A stretch of 64,000 nt of DNA from Thalassia testudinum (Eukaryota > Streptophyta > Magnoliopsida > Alismatales > Hydrocharitaceae), in assembly GCA_037157565.1 (NCBI GenBank), contig JAZHRO010000013.1:76563501-76627500 (forward strand), in the 5' to 3' direction. The notes under the pieces were generated by a model, which saw only the letters and a program-made list of their open reading frames with translations, searched no databases and was not told the DNA's origin. This document shows positions 54,151 through 64,000 of this stretch, piece by piece. Every line of letters starts with the position of its first letter. Positions within the stretch are counted from its first letter, which is position 1. The position numbers and the translations under genes are program-made.

Positions 54151-55578
54151 CCCCCTGGGCTTCAATGATCAAGGTCAACTCAATATCCCTCTTCCCGCAA
54201 CTGAGTTGGCAATAGGCTATTCCATCCAGCCTCCGGCGACCTCTCACCCCCACTATCGGAGCTTCTCCAACAGCAGAGCTTGTCTCTCTCACCTCCTCTT
54301 CTTCTCCAGCATCTGTGACAAAGCTGAGGAGCGCGTCACGCTTCTTCCTCAAAGCTTCCTTTCTCGCTGGAGAGCTTTCTCCCATAATCCTCTATTTCCT
54401 GCAACTTTGGTGAGGTCTTGTCGTTGTCCTCTACCCCAATTCCTCCAGGTAAAATGTAGATTAACCTTAGTTCTTAGTGTAGATTAGAATTAGTTAGTTA
54501 GATAGCTCAATTAGTTAGTTTACTTGCATGTTTGTACTCTTTCTTCCTTGTCTCCGGTGAGGCCAAATCCAGCTTCATTGGAATTTGATTCATCTTTGCA
54601 CACAGATGATCACATTCCTTACCTCCTCATGATCATCTTTTACTTTTTGATTTCTTGATTTATCACCGTAATCACTTAATCCATCTCACACTCGCCTGAG
54701 TACCTCTGTTATCTATGGTAGAGATCTCAGAGCTTAATTCACACTCAATTTGGGCCCTCTGTCACTTCTGCACATCACAAGGGCCATGTTCCACTTATTA
54801 ATTTAGTCTATTAGGTATTACATATAAAACGCCTAATTTCATTTCAACCTCTGAGCTCACCATCAATGGTGAACTCAGAAGGAGTTTGTTCATCTAATTG
54901 ATCACATGCACACCATCACAATCCTTTCCTCTTTGATTCCCCTCACTCTATTGAGTGAGATCTTTCTCCCCGAGTTCTTGCGAACTCAAGTTTGATTCCT
55001 TGAGTAATTCTTGATAAATTCTTGTTTATAATGTTCATTTGATTTAATTGTTGTGTTTCTGAGGTTCCTTGTGACCTTAGGAATCTTTTGAACATGTTCT
55101 TGATTTGTGTTATGAAGTTTTGATATCTAGTCAGTAATTTTAGCCTTCATTGGAGCTTCGGTGAGCTCCGGCAAACTCAAACATGAGCCACAACCTTTAG
55201 AACAATCTATAGAGCTGTAGATCACTTAGTTGTGACCTTAGGATTGGATCTGACTACTTAGATTTGTGCTTTAATGATCTTATATCTCTGCTGATCATCA
55301 TCTTACTCAGCTCCGGCAAAGTTGAGGAGACACATTCATTGAGTTTTAGAATTTGGAATTAGGTCAATAAGCTTGAGCAGACCTTGAAGAATCTAGATTA
55401 GTTTTCAAATAGGTCTGATAACCTTTGGAACAATCTGGCAAACAAACAACCTATTGATTTCAAGAGAAAGTGTTTGATACCCTATATGAGATGGGAAAAA
55501 TGTAGATTTAATGATTTCAATATATTCCTAGGACTAATTTTAGTCTATCTAGGTGGTTGATTTGATCTGAGAGCCCTA

Positions 55579-56008
55579 GATTCATAAAGTCAACTTCAAG
55601 CCTATATAGGTCAACCCTAGGCAGTTCTAGGTGTTCTAGGATTTAAAACTTGGATTTGACGATATAATTAAGTTCTTTAGATCATTACGAATATATTGGA
55701 GATGATTAGAATGTGATTTGATGAAGTTTAGAGTGATTTCCACTCTATCATCAGTTTGGGTTCAAACTGAACCCCATTGGTGTTCATAGCCATGATTCAT
55801 AAAGTCAACTTCAAGCCTATATAGGTCAACCCTAGGCAGTTCTAGGTGTTCTAGGATTTAAAACTTGGATTTGACGATATAATTAAGTTCTTTAGATCAT
55901 TACGAATATATTGGAGATGATTAGAATGTGATTTGATGAAGTTTAGAGTGATTTCCACTCTATCATCAGTTTGGGTTCAAACTGAACCCCATTGGTGTTC
56001 ATAGCCAT
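55579..56008. repeat. Perfect 215 bp tandem duplication
   Basis: 55579-55793 and 55794-56008 are identical base for base, from GATTCATAAAGTC to CATAGCCAT. No coding content. Confidence 0.97.
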
Positions 56009-57370
56009 TTTGGCTAGATTCCAGGTCAATTTCCACCCAGATCAATTCCATTTAACTCTCTAAATTGATCTGGGTTGATAGTTAAGGCTTATCTATCTAT
56101 GAAGCCTTTTTGTTCTAAGATCAGAGCTTCATAGCTTGCGAACGAGAACTAAGAAGCTCTTATGCTTCTCTTTACTTCTCAAATCTTCCACTCCCACTCC
56201 TTTGAATGTAGAATGATCTCTAATACTGAATTGAGCTCTCAATTGAGAGGATTAAGTGAATTAAATAGGTGTCTTAGAAATTCCTTCTTCTACTCATCTG
56301 CAGAAGAATAACACAGATAGACTTGACTCTAGGCCAAGTTTAGGCCTTAATTCCACGAATCAAATCTGATCCTATGATCAAATTGATTAAAGAAATTAAT
56401 AGACAACCCATAGGGCTTTCGATCAAGCCTTTAAATTTAGAAAACATAGCACTATAGCTCTGGTAATCAATGTTTGAAATCAGCACAAAACCTAGGAAAC
56501 ATAGTCCCACCTTGAATATTCTGAAACACCTTTAGCCATATAAATTGATTTGTGTGCCTTATCTGCCAAGTGGCTATGACATGAGCCCTTAGGGGTCACT
56601 TACATGTTATGTTAAACTGTGTGTGGCATGCACATGTGACCGAGAGTGGGTCTTGACATGTAGCCCTGCAGCGTGGCCTCCGAGTGCTAGGTGGAAGGTC
56701 TGGATGGGTGACATGTGGCCTCCTAGTAATGGTACAGATTCGACCCCCTTGGCCGTTGATCCTGTGAAAGCCTGTGTTCCCATCCTACCTTTTGTTGTGA
56801 AGAGAAATTAAAGAGGTGTAAATGCCTAAGTGTTGAGGCTTGAATGTGGAATTGGCTTAGTGTTGAGAACTCTTAGTGTGTTATGAAGGCTGTTAAGGAA
56901 ATATAAGAGGCATTGTGCCTTAGTGTTTAATCAGCGTATGCCTAAGTATTAAATAAAATTAGAAACTAATACATGTTCTAAAACAACATTTTTTATGTAA
57001 TTTCTTTTGTTCTTAAATGCAAAAATCATTTCTTTCTTATGGAATGATTGCCATGTTTTTAATGTTTAATTTGATGCAATTATCCATGTGGTTAACATAT
57101 TGTAGGTAACTAAAGTTAATTAAGACATTAATTAAGACTTAGTCTAATTAAGTAAATATTAGTGTAGCAATCTATATTATAGAGTAATATATGCTATATT
57201 AGTTAAGTAATGGTAGTATTAGTATAATATAAGTAATCTATAAAATGTTAGGTTACCTTGTGCCCTATACCATAATTAACAATGACAAATTAATAAAGCA
57301 AGGTAGCTTAAGCATCATTTTTAGCACCATTGATTATGTTAATAATCGTAATTAACAGTATCAAGAATTT

Positions 57371-57659
57371 GCACATCAAGGACATGCCCCATTGTTGGTT
57401 ACCTCCCCTTGTTGCAACTTCGACCCGCACACACGATTGTGTACTGTCTTAGATGTTGCTACACCCCACGAGTCACATGCAGTCCAGCAAGATCCCACCA
57501 CTTTGGTCTTAGCCTTGCCAGATCTCCCTCCTTCAACCACCTCAGCCATGCATGCCCCCACCACAACCATCATCCACAACTTCTCGATTTGACTCAACTC
57601 TACCGTTGTTAGTTTTCTAGTATGAAAAAAACAAAATAAAGAGAAAAAAAAGAGGGAAA
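57371..57659 (+). other. Junction between the insertion cluster and the copia pol
   Basis: It holds an open stretch at 57392-57592 without recognised domains, followed by an A-rich run (57625-57665). The copia protease should lie near here but cannot be read, so part of it is lost or unrecognised. Confidence 0.35.
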
Positions 57660-60600
57660 AAAAATTTCTCTGAAGGTTGTGCTACATTTGTTTTACATGT
57701 TCTTGATTTCGCTTAATCTACTTTTTGTTAGTAAAATAACTAAGGAGTTGAACTGTCGAGTTATTTTTGATGTATACATTTTGTGGTGTAGGATCTTCTG
57801 ATGGGGAAGAAGATTGGTGATGGCCATGAGGAAGGAGGTGTCTACTATTTGCACCAATCTCTTGTCTTGGCTTGGATAGTTCATTCTACTACCAAGGTGT
57901 CAAAACCTTTCTAGTGATACCAATGTCTTGGCCATCTACCTTTCCAGAAGTTACATCATATCTCTCCACTAATTTTCTTGTCAAATAAGTTTCAATGTGA
58001 AGCATGTCAGTTGGAAAAACATTATTGGTCTAGTTTTGCTAGTAGTCAAGGCCAAGTAGTACTAAGTTGTTTGAGTTGATTCATGCTGATGTATGGGGAT
58101 TGAGTCGGATACGTAGTTGTCAAGGGTACTAATACCATCTTATTTTGGTTGATAATTTTTCAAGAGTGTGTCTTGTTTATATCTAATGAAAGAAAGGCCT
58201 GAGGTTGGCAATGTAATCCAAAGTTTCATTCTTCAAATAAGGAATATTTTTTATGCCTCTATTTGCTATTTACGCATAGACAATGCATTGGAGTTTTGTA
58301 CTCATGTGCTATCTAACTTCTCCAATTCAAAAGGGATCGTTCGTCAAATTACTTGGACCCATACCTCCTAGCAAAATGTCGTGGCAAAGAGAAAACATAG
58401 ACATATCTTTGATGTTGCCCGTACTATTTTGTTTCACAATAAAGTTCCTGCATCATATTGGAGTGATGCTATTCTTACAACCTACTATTTGATTAACCAT
58501 CTGCCTTTAACTATCTTGGATGAACAAAATCCCTATTCCATTCTTTTTCAAGGAAAACCACTTTTTACATTGCCACCAAAGATTTTTGGATGTGTTACTT
58601 TTGTTCACCTTCTTGGTGTTAGGGGGGACAAGTTCTTAACAAGAGCAGTGAAATGTGTTTTTCTAAGCTACTCGAGAACCCAAAAGGTGTACATGAGCTA
58701 TGATCTAACTCTTCGTTGGGAGTATGTCAGTGTGGATGTTACATTTTTTGAGTTGGTACCTTATTTTTCTACAACAAGTTCTCGACTTTCTCTTGATGAG
58801 TCTAACAATCTTCCTCTTCCTATCTCTCCTATTCCTTTGGAGGAGCTTGCTTCTAATAATGGAAGTGGGTTGACTACTGCTCCTACGTTTCAGGATCCTC
58901 TTATTACTTTTACTCGTCACTCCTACATACAACACTAGTTGGAGCCTCTAATGGAGATAGGCTAGAAGGAGCCAATATTTCGATCCTAGGTGACAATTTT
59001 ACATCCTCTGATGTTGATGATAATGATGCTGTTTCAAGTGACATCTGAATGGAATTAGACCTTCCCATTGCTCTAAGAAAAGGGAAGAGACAGTGTATTG
59101 TGCACCCAATTTCCAACCATGTTTACTTCAAGAGGCATGGTTCTTCATTTCATAAATTTACTATGAATGTATCTACTATGTTTATTCCTAAGAATGATCA
59201 ACAAGCCTTGATGCAAGAGTGATATTTAGAAATAAGCAATGTTGGAAGAAATGAAAGCGCTAGTTAGTTGTGGTACTTGGGAACTAGTGCTACCACCACT
59301 TGGGGCATCCATAGTGGGTAGCAAATGAGTGTATACTATTAACTGCAAAGTTGATGGGAGCATTGATCACTATAAAGCTCATCTTGTTACAAAAGGGTAT
59401 ACCCAGACCTATGGTATTGATTTCTTTGATACTTTTTCCCTTGTTGCAAGATTGACTATTGTTCGTGTTATTGTTTTTGTTGCTATTAATTTGGACTGGT
59501 AGTTGTGGTACGTAGCTTGATGTCAAGAATGCTTTCTTGTATGGTAACTTGTCTAAGGAGGTCTATTGCAATAACCACCTGGATTTGAGATTTTGGGGGG
59601 GTTTGAGAAGGTTTGTTAATTGAAGAAGACAATAAATAGTTTGAAGTAGAGCCCCAGAGCATGGTTTCATAAATTTTCATAGGTTGTTGAAAAGGATGGA
59701 TTTCTTATATCTACGGTTGATTGCTAACTCTTTGTGAAGAAAACTAGCATCGGCGTTGTGGTATTATTAGTCCATGTTGATGATATAATCCTAATAGAAG
59801 ATGATGTTGAAGGAATCCAATGCACCAAAGAATACCTACAGCGGAATTTTGTGACGAAGGATCTTGTATCACTCAGATATTTTTTAGGCATTGCAGTTGC
59901 TAAAAATGCTAAGGGTATTGTGTTAACACAACAAAACTACGCTACTAATCTTTTACCGGAAACAAGAATGCTTGGTGTGAAACCTGCAAGGATCCCAATG
60001 GATCCTAATACTCATTTATATGAAGAATGCCCTAAGAAGGCTATTCCTAAGAGCTTTAGAACACTTGTGGGCAAACTTCCGTATGTGACTGCCACTAAAC
60101 CATATATCGCTCTTGAAGTTGAAAAAATAAGTTAGTTCATGGAAAAACCCACCGAAAATCATTGGGAAGCTGCTCTCATGATTCTTAGGCCTCCCTTAGG
60201 AAAGGACTACTCTTTACAAGGACTAAATCTCTTGATGTAGTAGCTTACTCTAATGCAGATTATGTTGGATCTCTAGATGATAGAAAGTCAACCACTAGGT
60301 ACTGTACTTTTGTAGGTGGTAACTTAGTAACTTGGAGGAGCAAGAAACAAATTACAATTTCTTGATCTAGCATTGAGTCTGAATACCAAGATATAGCACA
60401 AACAACAACAGAATTAATATTGATTAAATCTACTTTTCATTCTTTGCACATACCTATAACAACTCCCAAGCAAATGTTTTGTGATAATTGGGTAGCAAGC
60501 TTCATTGCAAACAATCATGTTTCTCATGAACACACCAAGCATGTAAAAGTCAATGTCATTACATAAGAGATATGCTCCAGAAATGGAATATTTCGACATA

Positions 60601-60720
60601 GCATGTGTCTACTGGTGCTCAAGTAGTAGACATCTTAATGAAACCTCTCCCACAGACAACCTTCAACAGACGTCTTTCCAACCTGAGCATGATAGACATC
60701 TGTGCTAGCTCTAGGTTGAG
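57660..60720 (+). pseudogene. Copia pol: GAG-pre-integrase, integrase, reverse transcriptase, RNase H
   Basis: 57670-57900: LLFVSKITKELNC, then MGKKIGDGHEEGGVYYL (pre-integrase). 57990-58380: FQCEACQLEKHYWSSFA, then RIDNALEF (integrase). The 185-codon open frame 58381-58938 gives PASYWSDAILTTYYLINHLP, then LPPKIFGCVTFVHLLGVRGD and KCVFLSYSRTQKVYMSYD. 59220-59530: GSIDHYKAHLVTKGYTQTYG, then DTFSPVARL (RT). 59734-60135: VLLVHVDDIILIEDDVEG (YVDD changed to HVDD), then KDLVSLRYFLGIAVA. 60190-60700: RNase H remnants. Stops between blocks make it inactive. The layout is that of the copia superfamily (integrase before RT). Confidence 0.92.
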
Positions 60721-60726
60721 GGGGAG
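60713..60726 (+). other. Polypurine tract of the plus-strand copia element
   Basis: AGGTTGAGGGGGAG immediately before the 3' LTR. Confidence 0.85.
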
Positions 60727-60850
60727 TGTTACATCTCTATCTTATGTCTTTTATTTTTATGTTTTCTTTTATCTTCTAGACCTTCTTATTATTTTCTCAC
60801 TAATCCTTTATTTAAAGGGGATTAGGATTTCTAATGACAAAGTGAACTTT
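60727..60850 (+). repeat. 3' LTR of the plus-strand copia element (end decayed)
   Basis: TGTTACATCTCTATCTTATG aligns with the 5' LTR as far as GGATTAGGATTTCTAAT at about 60834. Beyond this the similarity fades, so the last 30 bp are changed or lost. Confidence 0.8.
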
Positions 60851-63420
60851 ACCACACTTGAAATATTGCCCATACAAAATCTACCTCTTGTTCACCTTTA
60901 TTATCCCCAGTAGGACTATATATAATTAACTCAATAATCCATGTTTGACCTATCTATCTATTTTCTCCATATTATGAATAGGTGTCATTCTTAGAAGGTC
61001 TTCAATGAGACTTTGTCCTATATTCTTAATAGATATTCTTAGAAGACTTTCTTCACCATATGTGAAATTCAAGGACAATGTATACTTCATTAATGATCTA
61101 GAACTAACCCAATCATTTTTCCTCATCTTGCGAATCCATTTTTTTATGATTTTTTTTGGTGTTATGCTCGTTTATTTTGCATCAACCATGTCAAATTTCA
61201 CGCCTTGATTTTGTCTTGAGTAATTTGATATCATTGATGTTAAGCTCACACCTTGATTTTGTCTTGATTAATTCAGTATCATTGATGTTAAGATTCAGTC
61301 ACAAGACTAAACTTCATTATATTCACAAAGGAAAATTACCAATTTGGAATGATTTTTTTTTTTATGTTTTTCCTTTTAATTTTCTTTCAAAAACATTTGA
61401 CAATGTTGTCTTTATGTTTTCTTTATAAACTTTGTTATTGGATGAAACATGTATTTGCATTACGAAATTCAATATGTATTCTTCATGATATTCTTAATCT
61501 TCAAATTTTAGATTTGATATTCAACAATTTAAATTTCATAATTGAGTTTGCTCGAGTATTAAATAGATCTTGAACCATATCAAATTATGGCATAATTCAT
61601 GTTCCATAAAATTGTAGCCTATCTTATTTTCAAAAAATATCTTTCCAAACCTCTAAAAAATGGTATGTTCTCTTCTAATGTTATTTGGCTCACTCATTGC
61701 ATTTACTATCACGTTGCAAAATAGTAGCGAAACATCATCCTATTTTGAATTATAGAATATCATCCAACTCTTTGAACAAGTAATACACTTTGCCATGTGC
61801 TTGACCTCTTAATTAAAACTTACTTTACATGTTATCCTTGATAGAAGCTTAGTTTTTGGCCCATTGACTCTTTGGATACAGTGAAGTCAATTCCATAACC
61901 TTAGACTACGGAAGAAGCTTAGATGTTGAAGCTAATAAAGTTGATGCTGACATATTAGAAAATGTTATATCCAATAAGAGAAGTTGACAAGAATAGAGCC
62001 CGATGAATTTCAACACATTTACACGGGATTGCTATGTGAAATGGTGAAACATCTTTAAGATTCTATCCAATCTCGATAATGACTAGATCAAGCTATTTCC
62101 TCTTTTTTATGTTTGAATAATTTACTGTTAGTATTTCGACTTTTTACCTTATGATATGGTTTAATGTTGGGACTTTTTTATTTCCATGGTCTCTTTTTAG
62201 TTTGAGAATAACTTGCACTTGTTGAACTAATTTCAATGGCCATTATTTACTTGATTCTGATGTCGACGTGTGGGTCTTACAGATGTCCCGAAGTGGGGGG
62301 GAGGGTGATATCTTTCATAATAACTTGATGAGAAATTATAGCAAAATGATCCTTGAAATATTTTCTAAAATTATCTATTAAAGGATGCTCAACCATTATC
62401 TTTTGATTTGCTAGTTGTAAGGAGGATAAATATACAAGAATATTTTAAACATTACGAAGATACTCTTTCTTATCATCATTTATTTTGCCGCCATTGTTAC
62501 TTTAAATTTTATATATTATTTTTTGTCGACATCAAAAAAAAAAAGAAAAGAATGCTATCGTAACTATGTTGTAGTTGCATTAAATAATTTAAATTTGATG
62601 TTAATAAAATATTTGAGATAGTAAAATTGAAAAGTGCAAGTGATGAAGGAGGATGTTGTAAAATCAAATGTAAGCTAATTATGTAAAAGAAAAATATGAG
62701 AAATTAGTCTAGGCATGAAAAGAATGTTGATTGCAAAGCAAATACAATTGATTCGATGAATTTATTGAAGATAGTTTAGTCAAGTTCAAACTAGTTAATT
62801 CCACCCAAATCAATCGTAGAAATAAGCAATCACGTAGGAACATAAGATTTTTACAACATTCCACCTCAAATGGGTATACATTCCAATTTACTAAGAATAG
62901 TGGTTGAGTTTCGAGATAAAGTGCAAGATCGTGTGCCTCAGGTGGGCAGGACAGCCTCCTTTTATGACGAGAGGTCAATCATCCATTATAAGTAATAACG
63001 GCACATTTTCATTAACCATGCCATGTTCATGTAATGGTTACAAAAAAAACAAGATACAATTGTGCCACATCAGCTTCTTGAATGTGGATTAAGAGTTGTA
63101 ATGATGAATGTGTTGGTCGTGGCTGACATGGCTTCCTTAGGTAGGGCCTTTTCAAGCAATTGTCTCTTAAACTTCCTTGCCTAAATTGATTGCCTCCTTT
63201 GGATGTGCTTTTTCCTTGACAATGTTTGCAAAGGGCTAGATAGTTGAGATTTTGGTTGGCATGGCTCGTAAACTCTTGTCTTGTTAAGAGAGTTTTGGGC
63301 AACAACTTGAGCCAGATGGTCTCCATCTAAACATTACTCTTGGTGGTCTTCTACCAAGAAGTTCATGTAATCTTTTAGTGGTATATTGCTCGAGTAGCTT
63401 GAATGACTTGCCTTTGTAAT
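60851..63420. other. Unassigned AT-rich sequence
   Basis: No coding domain recognised on either strand. Contents: a 48 bp tandem pair (61199-61294), a run of 11 A at about 62535, and a purine-rich GAAGTGGGGGGGAGGG followed by TGATATC at 62291-62314, which could be a polypurine tract and LTR start but has no partner in the window. Confidence 0.4.
61199..61294. repeat. Tandem pair of a 48 bp unit
   Basis: 61199-61246 and 61247-61294 differ at about six positions (CACRCCTTGATTTTGTCTTG then TATCATTGATGTTAAG in each). Confidence 0.9.
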
Positions 63421-63600
63421 AGTAGGGGTGTATACGGGTCGAGTTCAACTTGAACCTAACTCAACCGAATCCGATTGGGTTGGGTTGGGTTGAGAGTTAT
63501 GATGCATTGGGTTGGGTTGGGATTTTCCCAATTTGATAAAAAATAGGTTGCGTTAGGCATAAGGTTTAACTAATCCAACCCAACCTACAACCTAATATAA
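63421..63600. repeat. TTGGG-rich repeat, possible end of a hAT-like element
   Basis: TAGGGGTGTATACGGGTCGA at 63424 resembles the start of some non-autonomous hAT elements. It is followed by TTGGG pentamers and, further on, complementary CCCAACC blocks. No right-hand inverted end and no 8 bp duplication were found. Confidence 0.3.
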
Positions 63601-63621
63601 CCCGATTTATAATTTTATACA

Positions 63622-63640
63622 CACACACACATATATGTTT
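63622..63640. repeat. (CA)n/(TA)n microsatellite
   Basis: ACACACACACACATATATG. Confidence 0.85.
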
Positions 63641-63905
63641 ATGTGTATATAATACCTAAGGGGAGCCAAACTCTCTGAACCCAATCTCTCAAATGGTAAA
63701 CTCCTACTCAATCTCTCCAAATTGCAAATTCTCTTTCTCCAAATTCCGAAATTCCACCTCTCAAGTCCCAAATTTCCCCCACCCATAAATGCCCCTAACC
63801 CTAAGCTTGTAAACCGTGAGTCACACTTCAACAACAACAACTCACAATATCCCTCACCGACTCCTCACTCTCTCCAAACCCCTCTCTTTCTTGATCTCTC
63901 CCACA

Positions 63906-64000
63906 TGGCTGCACCTTCACCAACTCCAGGTGCATGCGGCATCGCCACATGGCCCCTCTCCTGTTTTACCTTCACCAGCTTCTCACGTAAGGCTCACTCC
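63906..64000 (+). CDS. Possible first exon of a gene running off the right edge
   Basis: The ATG at 63906 is in a good plant context (CACATGGCT) after a CT-rich leader-like stretch (63660-63900) and opens a frame to the window edge (starting MAAPSPTPGACG, Ala/Pro/Ser/Thr-rich). A donor-like CACGTAAGG occurs at 63984-63992. With only 32 codons visible it could equally be LTR leader sequence, several of which in this window look similar. Confidence 0.2.

Larger units (their letters stand above)
53391..57370 (+). mobile_element. Probable LTR or LTR-derived unit with TATA box (ends uncertain)
   Basis: Between 53770 and 54160 the order of phrases parallels LTR B1 before its TATA box: 'aatccattg...accctt', 'caattgagccc', 'aataggtcctt', then a CT-rich part and CTATAAATAGCC. 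This suggests a distant relative of the B family in plus orientation. The left end may be TGTGTTTAGG at 53391. The right end is not defined. It includes a perfect 215 bp tandem duplication. Short open frames (54206-54487, 56623-56811) carry no domain. Confidence 0.4.
47503..60850 (+). mobile_element. Plus-strand copia element with short LTRs, opened by an insertion cluster
   Basis: It has the full order 5' LTR (47503-47640), primer site, gag (48150-49060), pol (57660-60720), polypurine tract and 3' LTR (60727-60850). Gag is separated from the pre-integrase region by about 8.4 kb of other repeats (about 49205-57650). The element without insertions is about 4.9 kb, normal for copia. All genes are broken by stops. 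A target duplication was not recognised because the far end of the 3' LTR is poorly preserved. Confidence 0.85.

Noticed and set aside
57392..57612. Overlapping frames of 66-73 codons on both strands
   Set aside because: No domain, and both strands are open over the same GC-rich patch at the edge of the insertion cluster.
63480..63530. Interstitial telomere repeat
   Set aside because: The unit is TTGGG and not the plant telomere unit TTTAGGG, and the run is short.
1..64000. Endogenous pararetrovirus or other virus-derived sequence
   Set aside because: All RT regions show gypsy, copia or LINE order. No movement protein or coat protein of plant pararetroviruses was recognised.

Overview
The window looks like heterochromatic or intergenic DNA of a large flowering-plant genome. 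It is AT-rich and packed with decayed LTR retrotransposons of plant Ty3/gypsy (Tat-like and Athila-like) and Ty1/copia lineages, with one LINE and one Tourist-like MITE. No complete host gene is recognised. Most long open frames lie inside LTRs and are not credible genes. Nearly every coding fragment carries stops and frameshifts.

Layout. 1-2140: 3' end of an LTR element that starts left of the window, with polypurine tract and LTR. 2860-4080: minus-strand copia pol remnant. About 4.4-34.7 kb: one old Tat-like gypsy element (primer site, gag, protease, RT, RNase H, integrase, antisense extra ORF) broken apart by insertions. The inserts are a MITE in the leader, a 2.8 kb solo LTR, a diverged Athila-like LTR, a 7.6 kb Athila-type element with no pol (13289-20927), LTR-like DNA holding a truncated L1 LINE, solo LTR B1, copia solo LTR C1 and Athila-like solo LTR A3. 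Without inserts the element body is about 8.3 kb. 34.7-40.4 kb: two copia LTRs in opposite orientation, one split by solo LTR B2. 40.4-47.05 kb: minus-strand copia pol split by solo LTR C3, which holds the related LTR C2. 47.5-60.85 kb: plus-strand copia element with 138 bp 5' LTR, primer site, gag, pol, polypurine tract and 3' LTR, opened by about 8.4 kb of other repeats. 60.85-64 kb: mostly unassigned AT-rich DNA, with a possible first exon at the right edge.

The observations most worth checking are: (1) the pol-less Athila-type element with an unassigned frame of about 507 codons; (2) tRNA-like sequence (A box, B box, T-arm-like stem) inside three Athila-type LTRs; (3) dense arrays of CpG-centred palindromes (GACGTC or ACCGGT core) in several different LTR families; (4) a copia LTR flanked by a 75 bp direct duplication in place of the usual 5 bp; (5) a perfect 215 bp tandem duplication.

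Limits: boundaries with target-site duplications are firm to the base, others are approximate. Family names rest on motif recognition by eye, without database searches.
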